Shown here one piece after another: positions 16,929 through 23,237 of a stretch of 31,444 bases of DNA. This DNA is from a virus. A program made the position numbers and the translations under genes. The notes beneath the pieces are model-generated. The model was not told where the DNA came from and ran no database searches. It saw only the letters and a program-made list of their open reading frames with translations. Positions within the stretch are counted from its first letter, which is position 1, and each line of letters begins with the position of its first letter. Where the stretch lies: positions 1 through 31,444 of the IMG/VR virus record IMGVR_UViG_3300035698_001597. The stretch is one strand, 5' to 3'.

Positions 16929-17087
16929 ATGAATAGTAGAACTGAACATTCTTTGCCTCATAAGCTAGTTGATAAGCAGTACGATGAACTTGTCTACCGG
17001 AGGCGTAGAGTTAGACAGTTTAGCATCATCATGATGAGTGTAGGAATATCCGCCCTGCTCTCTTTCCTTATACTCTACGCTATCTAG
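16929..17087 (+). CDS. Small single-pass membrane protein, 52 aa
   Basis: The start ATG at 16929 follows a strong ACAAGGAGATACGGC site. The N-terminal 30 residues are polar and basic (YRRRRVRQ just before the membrane), and residues 31-52 are hydrophobic (FSIIMMSVGISALLSFLILY), giving a C-terminal membrane anchor with Arg on the cytoplasmic side. No family is recognised. Small early phage membrane proteins can act in superinfection exclusion or envelope remodelling, but nothing in the sequence proves it. Confidence 0.65.
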   Translation: MNSRTEHSLPHKLVDKQYDELVYRRRRVRQFSIIMMSVGISALLSFLILYAI

Positions 17088-17180
17088 AGCACTTGGGACG
17101 TACACTAGCCTAGACCTACTCTCTGCACAACTTACACTTCCCTTCCTCGCAATTTTAACTAACTAACTAAAGGAGATATG

Positions 17181-17372
17181 ATGCCTAAAAGAACTATAAG
17201 TACCAGCAAAACTGCAACAGGTAAGCCCACTGCAATGATCGTAGAAACATTACCGCTAAAAGGTAAGAAGAATCGCAGGGGTGAGCCTTGTATGACCTCT
17301 GAGACTTATCACACTATAGATGGTAAGCGTAAACCGCAAAAGCCTGTAGTCTCTAAGCCTATAATAAGCTAA
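17181..17372 (+). CDS. Small basic protein, 63 aa
   Basis: Two ATGs are adjacent (17178 and 17181). The second is preferred because AAAGGAG then lies five bases away. The product is basic (many Lys/Arg), with a single Cys and no hydrophobic core of note, so it may be largely unfolded or nucleic-acid binding. Its TAA stop shares the A with the ATG of the next gene (TAATG). No family is recognised. Confidence 0.6.
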   Translation: MPKRTISTSKTATGKPTAMIVETLPLKGKKNRRGEPCMTSETYHTIDGKRKPQKPVVSKPIIS

Positions 17373-17566
17373 TGCCACCTATAACTGATATACATTCTAA
17401 GCCAAACACTGATCCTTGTGGCACTTGTAAACACTACACTGAGGAGGACTTATACTCACCGCTATGCACTAAGTTTAGTATCCCTGTAGACAGCGATGAG
17501 ATAGAGTGGTGTGGAGAACATGCCCCACAGCCTGATGGATTTGATATAACACGTAAATATTGCTAA
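17372..17566 (+). CDS. Small Cys/His zinc-binding-type protein
   Basis: The 64-residue product has C16-x-x-C19-x-H21, then C32, then WC47-GEH50, with a final Cys64. The pattern CGTCKHY ... C ... WCGEH is a familiar arrangement in uncharacterised small phage proteins and is likely to bind zinc. It is translationally coupled to the preceding gene through TAATG. Molecular role unknown. Confidence 0.65.
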   Translation: MPPITDIHSKPNTDPCGTCKHYTEEDLYSPLCTKFSIPVDSDEIEWCGEHAPQPDGFDITRKYC

Positions 17567-17594
17567 CCTAATTGACTAACTCCTCCACTTGCCA

Positions 17595-17642
17595 GGGTAG
17601 CAGTGCATGCACGGCTGACATATAAACTGTCTAAAGCTACCC
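17595..17642 (+). ncRNA. Structured intergenic RNA element 1
   Basis: GGGTAGC (17595-17601) pairs perfectly with GCTACCC (17636-17642). The enclosed 34 bases contain the palindrome GTGCATGCAC and a small hairpin GACA/TGTC. After the closing stem come CC and TTTT, so weak termination is possible. It lies 30 bases before the ATG of the next small gene, whose leader is TAACTAACTGGAG. See similar elements at 18604, 19302 and 29486. Confidence 0.5.
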
Positions 17643-17672
17643 CCTTTTAACTCTTAACTAACTGGAGATACT

Positions 17673-17831
17673 ATGCAAACATTTTGGCTAATACTATTCA
17701 TCTACCTATTCATGACAACAGTAAGACCTAGCGTAAGTGTAGGCACTAACACAGAAGGCTTGATTGTTTTCACAATGGACCTACTAACCTCTGTGCTAGG
17801 TGGCTTTGTCATAATGAGCCTAATCAACTAA
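17673..17831 (+). CDS. Small two-pass membrane protein, 52 aa
   Basis: The ATG at 17673 follows a TAACTAACTGGAG leader. Residues 3-15 (TFWLILFIYLFMT) and 30-51 (LIVFTMDLLTSVLGGFVIMSLI) are hydrophobic, separated by a short polar loop, so two membrane passes are likely. No family is recognised. Another small membrane protein lies less than 1 kb upstream. Confidence 0.6.
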   Translation: MQTFWLILFIYLFMTTVRPSVSVGTNTEGLIVFTMDLLTSVLGGFVIMSLIN

Positions 17832-17842
17832 CTGGAGTAACA

Positions 17843-18202
17843 ATGAAGCTAACAGACGAACAACGCACAGCCATAGAACGTACTAAGCTAATGTGGCAGT
17901 GGATAGATGAAAACGGAAGGTCTAAGCAGGCATGGGTAGATGGCACTAGACCTAAAGAGATACCTAGACCAGTAAGCAGTGCAACATGCTACTTATGTGA
18001 TGTAGCTAGCTCATGTAATAGCAGTGCAATCTGTGTATTACCTGATGATTACAGGAGAGATAGGTGTAACCGTGTTTATTCACCTTGGTATTTTTATGGG
18101 TCTTCCCAATACAAGGAAGCTGGTGAGTTGATGGTAAGAATTTGTGATGAACTACTAGCAGATGATAGTGGCAATGGCAAACCTAAGGAGATAACTAAAT
18201 GA
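17843..18202 (+). CDS. Hypothetical Cys-rich protein, 119 aa
   Basis: The start follows an AACTAACTGGAG leader. Cys49, 52, 58, 64 and 75 cluster in the middle of the protein (CYLC, then SSC, AIC, DRC), which suggests a small metal site. An N-terminal helix (DEQRTAIERTKLMWQWIDENG) and a C-terminal helix (GELMVRICDELLAD) flank it. No named family is recognised. The TGA stop overlaps the next ATG (ATGA). Confidence 0.65.
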   Translation: MKLTDEQRTAIERTKLMWQWIDENGRSKQAWVDGTRPKEIPRPVSSATCYLCDVASSCNSSAICVLPDDYRRDRCNRVYSPWYFYGSSQYKEAGELMVRICDELLADDSGNGKPKEITK

Positions 18203-18330
18203 AGAAAGTAACAATCAAAGCATCATACATTGATGACGGAGACAATGTGCAAGAGTGCGATACCTTTACCGTAGACAAGATAGACAATACTGTAATAGCT
18301 GGTGATCTGATCACATGTTTGCCCTATTAG
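18199..18330 (+). CDS. Short ORF, 43 aa, coupled to both neighbours
   Basis: Too short for most gene callers but positioned like a gene: its ATG overlaps the upstream stop as ATGA, and its end overlaps the next start by 16 bases. The product (MKKVTIKASYIDDGDNV...) is beta-like and acidic, reading as the start of a longer protein. The next frame (minus one relative to this) continues without a gap in a similar style, so the two may once have been, or still be, one product joined by frameshifting. No classic slippery heptamer is visible. Confidence 0.45.
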   Translation: MKKVTIKASYIDDGDNVQECDTFTVDKIDNTVIAGDLITCLPY

Positions 18331-18590
18331 ATGATATAGAGTCTGACATTGAGACTGTGAGCGTATGCGTAGTGAATGTAAAGCCTGAACGAATATACCC
18401 TTACTACAGTGTTACAAAGAATGGTAATAGAATACTACTGTTTACCAAACCTGAAACAGCCACACCTATATGGGTAGATGATAAAAGAGACCCAAGAGAT
18501 GAGACTATACTAGGAAAGTCTGAAGGTGGCTATTGCGAACATAGCTTCAAGTACTATCCATACTCAAAAGGTATACCAGTAAGAAATTAA
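18315..18590 (+). CDS. Hypothetical protein, 91 aa
   Basis: A soluble, acidic, beta-rich protein. It starts inside the short upstream frame and has no clear ribosome-binding site, so expression probably depends on coupling or on frameshifting from it. A segment near 45-75 is charged (KPETATPIWVDDKRDPRDE) and there is a C-terminal Cys-His (GGYCEHSF). No family is recognised. Confidence 0.6.
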   Translation: MFALLDDIESDIETVSVCVVNVKPERIYPYYSVTKNGNRILLFTKPETATPIWVDDKRDPRDETILGKSEGGYCEHSFKYYPYSKGIPVRN

Positions 18591-18603
18591 CCTGACAGAT
18601 TTG

Positions 18604-18675
18604 GGTCTAGCTGTAACGTACACTCCCTATCAAGTTGTTTGCATAAAATCAACACGTACAATAGACAGCTAGACC
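18604..18675 (+). ncRNA. Structured intergenic RNA element 2
   Basis: GGTCTAGCTGT (18604-18614) and ACAGCTAGACC (18665-18675) form a perfect 11-bp closing stem, extendable by two G-U pairs. The enclosed 50 bases contain GTAC/GTAC (18618-18621 with 18656-18659) and a 4-bp hairpin GTTG/CAAC (18634-18637 with 18650-18653). No U-tract follows. It ends 28 bases before the next ATG and just upstream of a TAACTAACTGGAGG leader. Confidence 0.6.
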
Positions 18676-18702
18676 TGATTAACTTAACTAACTGGAGGAC
18701 TA

Positions 18703-19179
18703 ATGTGCCTAAAGAAAATAACTAAAAAAATAAACAATGCTAAAGATAGAGTAGCCTACAAGATATTCTCCTTACAAAGCGGAGAGCTTCACAACATGTA
18801 CAAAAACTCTAAAAAGCCAGCCAAGGGTGGATATATCAAAGATGTAGAGTATGAGGCTAGTGGACAACTTGCTAGTGACTTTATGCTTTCAATTAACGAT
18901 AAAAGTAACTCTTACCGACTAGGCTTTCACTGCTTTCCAAACAAGGCTAAAGCATTAAGAGCTGCTAAACTATCTATGAAGCTAAGACAAAGTTTTGTAA
19001 AGAGAGGTTATACAGTAAAAAGAGAACATCTCGTAGTTTATAAGGTTACGATTAGCGGTAATCTTGTCTACGGTAGTCAGGATATAGCAGTGCTGCAGGT
19101 TGGTAGATTTGACCATAAATATGTTGAATTTAAGTCTGTCTCTACTCAGTACATGACTATAGTAGGAGAGGAACTATAA
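18703..19179 (+). CDS. MCL-family hypothetical protein, copy 1
   Basis: The 158-residue product is the longest member of a paralogous family in this window (others at 22845, 23237 and a broken copy at 19179). Shared landmarks are an MCL start with Cys2, an A-YK-x-F segment near residue 18-22, a GFH-x-F/Y motif near residue 74, a K-V-x-(I/L)-x-GN-(I/L)-x-YG strand, and a closing (Q/E)YM-x-I-x-E. Removal of Met1 would expose Cys2 as the N-terminal residue. The family is otherwise known to me only as uncharacterised phage proteins. A strong AACTGGAGGACTA site precedes the ATG. Confidence 0.75.
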   Translation: MCLKKITKKINNAKDRVAYKIFSLQSGELHNMYKNSKKPAKGGYIKDVEYEASGQLASDFMLSINDKSNSYRLGFHCFPNKAKALRAAKLSMKLRQSFVKRGYTVKREHLVVYKVTISGNLVYGSQDIAVLQVGRFDHKYVEFKSVSTQYMTIVGEEL

Positions 19180-19280
19180 TGTGTCTAAATGAAGTATTTA
19201 AAACCGATACACTACACAAGCCTACTAAAGCTTGGAAAGTATTTAGAGTTATTGATGGGGTTCTACGATCTACAAACTAG
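19179..19280 (+). pseudogene. Truncated MCL-family copy (N-terminal 33 residues)
   Basis: The ATG shares its A with the stop of copy 1 (TAATG). The product MCLNEVFKTDT ... AWKVFRVIDGVL aligns with the first third of copy 3 (MCLWKVTKPEY ... AYKLFTKIDGKL), then stops at a TAG. No remnant of the GFH or C-terminal strands follows; the next sequence is RNA element 3. It is either a decayed duplicate or a short retained peptide that still carries Cys2. Confidence 0.7.
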
Positions 19281-19301
19281 AGCTAGTAAAGCTAAACTAA
19301 A

Positions 19302-19356
19302 GTAGGGCCAGAGGATATAAGCAACTTCTACATAAAGTTCAATGCCTCGGCCCTAC
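19302..19356 (+). ncRNA. Structured intergenic RNA element 3
   Basis: GTAGGGCC (19302-19309), a bulged A, then GAGG (19311-19314) pair with CCTC (19345-19348) and GGCCCTAC (19349-19356): 12 bp in total. Inside is a second hairpin AACTT/AAGTT (19323-19327 with 19335-19339) with a 7-base loop. No U-tract follows. It lies 31 bases before the next ATG and its TAACTAAGGAG leader. Confidence 0.6.
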
Positions 19357-19387
19357 ATATCTACATTCGCTAACTAAGGAGACAACT

Positions 19388-19609
19388 ATGTTTAGAAACA
19401 GAGCCATACTTGTAGAGGCACGACAAGTAGCTGAGACTATAAGGTGGAATGTGTCATCATGTACTAAAGCTTGGCATATATCTAATGACATACTAAATGC
19501 TGTAAATATACGTAATGTACGAACCCTTAAAAAGCTTAAAAAGAAGCATATCATACTGTGGGAAAAGTACTACACTACTTGGAAGATAGAGCATAAGGAG
19601 CGTAGGTAA
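19388..19609 (+). CDS. Small basic helical protein, 73 aa
   Basis: Starts after a CTAACTAAGGAGACAACT site. The product is strongly basic and helical (VRTLKKLKKKHIILWEKYYTTWKIEHKERR at the C-terminus, shown here only as landmark KKLKKKH near 48-54), with several Trp/Tyr residues. Nucleic-acid binding is plausible from charge alone. Its stop shares the A with the next ATG (TAATG). No family recognised. Confidence 0.55.
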   Translation: MFRNRAILVEARQVAETIRWNVSSCTKAWHISNDILNAVNIRNVRTLKKLKKKHIILWEKYYTTWKIEHKERR

Positions 19610-19785
19610 TGAAGCGTAAAGAAATAGTCCTACTTATCTCTGAGGATGAATCTGTAAAGATACAACAAGCTATCAAGTACTTAAAAGCTTTCAGTAGAAG
19701 GTCTAAGACTCTAGGCATAGCTCTTAAATGGTTTATGAGAATATCCTGTGTTGTTGGCAATGATGTGGATTGCGAAGAGCAGTAA
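19609..19785 (+). CDS. Small basic protein, 58 aa, next to the tRNA-like gene
   Basis: The ATG is fused to the upstream stop (TAATG). The product begins MKRKEIVLLISEDES, is basic through the middle (AFSRRSKTLGIALKWF) and ends in an acidic tail (NDVDCEEQ). There is no clear domain. Its stop lies five bases before the tRNA-like gene, so the RNA is co-transcribed with it. Confidence 0.6.
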   Translation: MKRKEIVLLISEDESVKIQQAIKYLKAFSRRSKTLGIALKWFMRISCVVGNDVDCEEQ

Positions 19786-19790
19786 GGACC

Positions 19791-19885
19791 GGCTAGAATA
19801 GCTCAGTTGGCAGAGCACCTCTTTTAATATGTGGATGGCACTATTAACGTAGAGGTTGTCGTAGGTTCGAGTCCTACTTCTAGCC
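19791..19885 (+). tRNA. tRNA-His-like RNA with enlarged anticodon arm
   Basis: The cloverleaf is clear. An 8-bp acceptor stem GGCTAGAA/TTCTAGCC (19791-19798 with 19878-19885), the extra pair being typical of tRNA-His (G-1:C73), is followed by TA. The D arm is GCTC-AGTTGGCA-GAGC (19801-19816). The variable loop is TTGTC, and the T arm GTAGG-TTCGAGT-CCTAC (19861-19877) is canonical. The TAGCTCAGTTGG and GTTGTCGT sequences match tRNA-His of enterobacteria. The anticodon stem CCTCT/AGAGG (19818-19822 with 19851-19855) encloses 28 bases instead of 7. These fold as TTAATA/TATTAA plus GTG/CAC, so there is no normal anticodon loop; a GTG (His) triplet sits in the upper stem. CCA is not encoded (CTA follows). 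A charged, decoding tRNA seems unlikely without processing. Confidence 0.75.
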
Positions 19886-19892
19886 CTAATAG

Positions 19893-19908
19893 ATGGTAGC
19901 AATACCAT
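19893..19908 (+). other. GNRA-loop hairpin after tRNA-like gene
   Basis: ATGGTA-GCAA-TACCAT is a perfect 6-bp stem with a GCAA tetraloop, 7 bases past the tRNA-like 3' end and upstream of the terminator. It probably belongs to the same transcript and may protect or position the 3' trailer. Confidence 0.5.
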
Positions 19909-19923
19909 GTCTCCGGTTAGGAT

Positions 19924-19956
19924 GGGGAGAGAGTGTGAAGCTCTTTCCCCGTTTTT
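19924..19956 (+). terminator. Rho-independent terminator of tRNA-like cassette
   Basis: GGGGAGAGAG (19924-19933), loop TGTGAAG, CTCTTTCCCC (19941-19950), then GTTTTT. The stem is ten pairs with one G-U. It ends the transcript carrying the tRNA-like RNA and separates it from the next gene set. Confidence 0.85.
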
Positions 19957-19982
19957 ACTAGTAGATAACAAGAGGAGTAACG

Positions 19983-20264
19983 GTGAACAAATCAATAGTA
20001 GACATGTCCTTCAAGGCTATGAAACTAGAACTATACACTATCATAAAAGCTAGAGGTGAGCTTGTATCAGAGGGTAGGTATATACATCATGGACTAGTAG
20101 GAGCGAAAGAACGTAATCAGGATGAAAATGGACAAAGGTATACTTCCTACAACATATACGACACCTCGGTAATTGGAAAAAAGTATCCTAGAGTAACTAA
20201 CAAGTACTTTGTGTACCTAACTATACAGGACATGAGTAGAGAGGACTATGAAGATGAGGCTTGA
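19983..20264 (+). CDS. Hypothetical protein, 93 aa (GTG start)
   Basis: Begins at a GTG eight bases after an AGAGGAG site, the only good start. The product has an N-terminal helix, then a polar beta-like region (YTSYNIYDTSVIGKKYPRVT) and an acidic end (DMSREDYEDEA). It is the first gene after the terminator, so it needs its own promoter or readthrough; I see no convincing promoter between 19957 and 19982. No family recognised. Confidence 0.6.
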   Translation: MNKSIVDMSFKAMKLELYTIIKARGELVSEGRYIHHGLVGAKERNQDENGQRYTSYNIYDTSVIGKKYPRVTNKYFVYLTIQDMSREDYEDEA

Positions 20265-20436
20265 TGCACATAAGGTGGCTAGAGCTATAAAGAACCTTAC
20301 TCCTACTGAGGCTGTAAAGTTTAGAAAGTTGTACATATCACCTAAGGATAAGATAGTAGCCAAGAATGCTGAGGTATTTCTACTAGATGTGCCTGAACTA
20401 GAAAAGCTTGGCGGTAGATTCGCTAACAATAACTAA
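20248..20436 (+). CDS. Small hypothetical protein, 62 aa
   Basis: The ATG at 20248 (or an in-frame ATG at 20254, which has better spacing to GAGAGG) lies inside the end of the upstream gene, giving translational coupling. The product is basic and helical with a segment AVKFRKLYISPKDKIVAKNAEVFLLDVPELEKLGG. No family recognised. Confidence 0.55.
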   Translation: MKMRLDAHKVARAIKNLTPTEAVKFRKLYISPKDKIVAKNAEVFLLDVPELEKLGGRFANNN

Positions 20437-20446
20437 GGAGACCAAC

Positions 20447-20776
20447 GTGATTGAAATAAAATATGCTCACATAGAGGTGAGTAATAGCCGTATGATGATT
20501 GACACGTTCGTTATACCACCAGCAGTTAAGCCTCAACGAAAATACTCACACGTAACAGTATGTAATGTCATATATCTAGGCGTAGTAATACAAGGATATG
20601 CCTTTTGCTCACTAGAAGATAAGTTTGATCCTACTGTTGGAGTAAATAAAGCTAGAGAGCGAGTGTTTGACATACTACCACTAGAAATTAGAGAAAGTCC
20701 TGAATTACATAAGGACTACAAAGCATACATAAACTATAAAACGGAGAAACATAATGAATCTAAAAACAGCGATTGA
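20447..20776 (+). CDS. Hypothetical protein, 109 aa (GTG start)
   Basis: I place the start at the GTG 20447, seven bases after TAAGGAG that follows the upstream stop; the longer frame from 20408 would begin inside the preceding gene with no ribosome-binding site. The product begins (M)IEIKYAHIEV, is beta-rich to about residue 60 and helical towards the end. No domain recognised. It ends 23 bases inside the next gene. Confidence 0.6.
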   Translation: MIEIKYAHIEVSNSRMMIDTFVIPPAVKPQRKYSHVTVCNVIYLGVVIQGYAFCSLEDKFDPTVGVNKARERVFDILPLEIRESPELHKDYKAYINYKTEKHNESKNSD

Positions 20777-21401
20777 ATCATCTAAGCGTATATTCATCAG
20801 TGGTGATGCTACATTGCCAGCTAGTATGTCTATCATAGACGACATTGTAAATAGTATCAAGACTGACCCTATAAACTCTATGAATAACCCTATGATGCAT
20901 GGCGTAGAGCGTACTGTCAATGGTGACAAAGTAGCCTCATGGACTCGTGGCAATAGAGAGGCTAGCAAATTACTACTCTTCTCTATATGTAGAGTACATA
21001 CCTACGATGGTCCACTTACAAGCGATGACATAGACTTCATTCGAGCCTATCAACTGTTTGGCTATGTAGATAATCCTATAACTATGAACAAGTCAGACTT
21101 ACACTCTATAGTATCTCAAGTGAGTAAAGCTATAGAAGATACTGCTGTGCTGTCAGTACTCTACGAGAGTTTCAACCCAGTAGATGAGCCTACGGTGGTA
21201 CATAGGTCTGACGTTGCTCAAGCCCCTGAAAAGGTGGACCCTATACCAGTACAGCCTAAACCGGTAAAACCTCCGCAGACAACAACTGGGGTGGATAAAA
21301 TTGGAAAATCTGAACCTAAATCCAAGCCAAAATCAGCCAGTAAACTGAAAGGAGCCATAGATGGGGAAAGCAAAGCTAACAAAACAACAGATGGCAAATG
21401 A
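20754..21401 (+). CDS. Hypothetical protein with disordered Lys/Pro-rich tail, 215 aa
   Basis: Residues 1-145 are mostly helical, with a conserved-looking core (GNREASKLLLFSICRV). Residues 150-215 are low-complexity, rich in Pro, Lys, Ser and Thr (for example PVQPKPVKPPQTTT and SKPKSASKLKGA) and are probably disordered. Basic tails of this sort often contact nucleic acid or partner proteins. The gene overlaps the next by 41 bases. It lies at the head of the nuclease-helicase-recombinase set, but I recognise no family. Confidence 0.6.
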   Translation: MNLKTAIESSKRIFISGDATLPASMSIIDDIVNSIKTDPINSMNNPMMHGVERTVNGDKVASWTRGNREASKLLLFSICRVHTYDGPLTSDDIDFIRAYQLFGYVDNPITMNKSDLHSIVSQVSKAIEDTAVLSVLYESFNPVDEPTVVHRSDVAQAPEKVDPIPVQPKPVKPPQTTTGVDKIGKSEPKSKPKSASKLKGAIDGESKANKTTDGK

Positions 21402-21570
21402 ACTAGCACAACGAGAGTATAATAATATGACTTCAGAAGATGTTATTACTCTATTACTAGATGGTGGTAAAGGATGGCTTGAGCTAGATGAGGATGAGCT
21501 GAAATCTCAATACGAGTATATTATTGATAATGGTATGCAATTAGATAGAGGTAATAAATGTTACAGATAA
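21361..21570 (+). CDS. Small helical acidic protein, 69 aa
   Basis: AAAGGAG lies six bases before the ATG, inside the upstream gene. The product has a basic N-terminus (MGKAKLTKQQMANELAQREY) and an acidic middle (LELDEDELKSQYEYI). No domain recognised. It overlaps the nuclease gene by 13 bases, which suggests they are made in fixed ratio. Confidence 0.6.
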   Translation: MGKAKLTKQQMANELAQREYNNMTSEDVITLLLDGGKGWLELDEDELKSQYEYIIDNGMQLDRGNKCYR

Positions 21571-22478
21571 CACAGATACACAAAGCGTTCCTTCTACATA
21601 AGCAAGAGCTGAACTACGACGCTAGATATAAAGATCATCCATTCCATCATCCTTCTGGTGCAGGTGGATGCTTTATGAAGCACAAGCACTCGCTAGATAA
21701 GACTCCTAAAGGTGGTAAAGATGCTAGAACTATGCGTCTACTTGATCTAGGTAACTTAGTGCATGACTCGTTTCAAGATGGTCTAACATGGGCCTACGAG
21801 AATCCTGCTGAGATGAACAGGCTACTACTACAAGCTGGCGACATGCCTGTACCTCTATATGGTAGAATATCTAATGAGGATAGAGTAGAAGTGCCAGAGT
21901 TTAGAGCCGCAGGATGGTATGATACGCTATGGATAGATGATGAAGAGACTAGTGCTATCATCTTTGACTATAAGACTGCTAAAAAGACTAAGTGGGCTCA
22001 TGAGTTTCCTAATGCTAGGCAGAGCGACTTCCAGAAACGTATGAATAGAGAAGAGCTAGACAAGCGTAAAGGTGGATGGTTCAGTGGTTATGAGGCTCAA
22101 CTATGTACTCTATATCACGGCTTACTTCTCAAGTATCCTACCTTAGAGCATGTTACACTAGTGCTAGGATGGTACAAGAAAGATGATAGTATATTCAAGT
22201 ATAAGGTGCTACAGGCTGACGGTCAAGTGGTACATATTACTGAGAAGATACTATTCACTGCTTACCCTCAGATGAAGAATACTTGGTATCCTTCTAAAGC
22301 TCTAATAGAGTATACTAAGAACTACTGGGCAGAGCTAAATGATATGATAGATGACAATGAAGTATATCCTGGTCAAGTAGGATGTCCTATGGAGTCATGG
22401 GAATGTAAATGGTCTACTGGACAATGCGACTACTATGATGCATGTAAAGCTATTGACCCATCACTTTTCACTAAGTAA
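21558..22478 (+). CDS. Cas4/RecB-type PD-(D/E)XK nuclease with Fe-S cysteines
   Basis: The 306-residue protein carries the Cas4/RecB-like nuclease plan: GNLVH at 65-69, a metal-binding Asp at 122 (GWYDTLW), the core FDYKTAK with D137 and K139, and the Q-x-x-x-Y motif YEAQLCTLY at 178-186. Cys38 together with C-terminal Cys276, 283, 290 and 296 (WECKW ... CDYYDAC) provides the four ligands of a 4Fe-4S cluster as in Cas4 and AddB. Such phage enzymes process DNA ends for recombination-dependent replication. No cas1, cas2 or CRISPR repeats are present, so an adaptation role is not suggested. Located just upstream of the YopX-like, MCL, helicase and Rad52-like genes. Confidence 0.85.
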   Translation: MLQITQIHKAFLLHKQELNYDARYKDHPFHHPSGAGGCFMKHKHSLDKTPKGGKDARTMRLLDLGNLVHDSFQDGLTWAYENPAEMNRLLLQAGDMPVPLYGRISNEDRVEVPEFRAAGWYDTLWIDDEETSAIIFDYKTAKKTKWAHEFPNARQSDFQKRMNREELDKRKGGWFSGYEAQLCTLYHGLLLKYPTLEHVTLVLGWYKKDDSIFKYKVLQADGQVVHITEKILFTAYPQMKNTWYPSKALIEYTKNYWAELNDMIDDNEVYPGQVGCPMESWECKWSTGQCDYYDACKAIDPSLFTK

Positions 22479-22489
22479 GGAGATAGGCA

Positions 22490-22858
22490 ATGAATCACTA
22501 CAGGCTTTGGGATACGCATAATAATTGCTGGTTAGACCCTATAATATTCAACATACATTGTAAAACTGGTTGTGTCCAGCGAAACATGACCGCAGGCTTT
22601 ATAGGTGGAGTTATCTCTGAACGGCTTACTGGAGTAAGAGATGTAGAGGATGTTAGAATTTATGCTGGTGATATAGTACTAATACCTGAAACTCAGTTTA
22701 ATGTTGAACTAGTAACAGAAGTAAGGTATTTTCCTCAAAGAGCCTCATATCTTCTGTATGTAAAAGATACTGGCACAACATGGTCTCTAGACTTTAGTAA
22801 AGAGATTAAGATAGTGGGCAATATACATGAAGGGATAGTAAGTAATGTGCTTATATAG
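22490..22858 (+). CDS. YopX-like phage protein
   Basis: The 122-residue product matches the YopX family plan: a start like YRLWDTHNNCW, a central TGVRD-x-x-x-x-RIYAGDIV segment near 47-64, and a closing IKIVGNIHEGI. YopX proteins are common small phage and prophage proteins of unknown function. Start after TAAGGAGATAGGCA. It overlaps the next gene by 14 bases. Confidence 0.65.
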   Translation: MNHYRLWDTHNNCWLDPIIFNIHCKTGCVQRNMTAGFIGGVISERLTGVRDVEDVRIYAGDIVLIPETQFNVELVTEVRYFPQRASYLLYVKDTGTTWSLDFSKEIKIVGNIHEGIVSNVLI

Positions 22859-23237
22859 AATAACGAATGCAAGAACTAGATCAAAGGATAATCCTATAAT
22901 TGCTTATAAGTTCTTTGAGGTAAATAAAGCAGGTGGTATTCATGGTACTATACATGACCATACAGGCAAAAGTTTATACGATTACTTTTCTGGATACACA
23001 TATAAGCTAGAAGAAGTATACACAGCCACTGGTCAGCTTATCTATAGTATGAAGTCTAGGGATTACAAGGCCGGATTCCATGCGTATAGGGAAAAGATGA
23101 AAAATAAGAAATATAGTACTACCTTCAAGGTTAAACTATGGGGGAACATCACTTATGGAGTAGAAGAATCTTGGCCGAATAAGTATGTCAAAGTAGTCTC
23201 TGCTGAGTTTATGGAGATAATAGGAGAGGCAGTCTAA
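22845..23237 (+). CDS. MCL-family hypothetical protein, copy 2
   Basis: The 130-residue paralogue keeps MCL with Cys2, IIAYKFFEV near residue 18-26, a GFHAY motif near residue 78, VKLWGNITYG near residue 97 and a closing EFMEIIGEA. It is closest to copy 3, which follows directly through a TAATG junction. Its start overlaps the end of the YopX-like gene. Function unknown; see copy 1. Confidence 0.75.
   Translation: MCLYRITNARTRSKDNPIIAYKFFEVNKAGGIHGTIHDHTGKSLYDYFSGYTYKLEEVYTATGQLIYSMKSRDYKAGFHAYREKMKNKKYSTTFKVKLWGNITYGVEESWPNKYVKVVSAEFMEIIGEAV

Noticed and set aside
19818-19855. Archaeal-type tRNA intron (bulge-helix-bulge) as explanation of the long anticodon arm
   Set aside because: The internal loop is T on one side and CGT on the other with a 6-bp helix above; this does not give the 3-4-3 bulge-helix-bulge, and removing 21 bases does not leave a sensible loop with T33 and a purine at 37.
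21558-22478. Cas4-like nuclease as evidence of a phage CRISPR system
   Set aside because: No repeats, spacers, cas1 or cas2 are present in the window; this nuclease type is common in phage replication modules.
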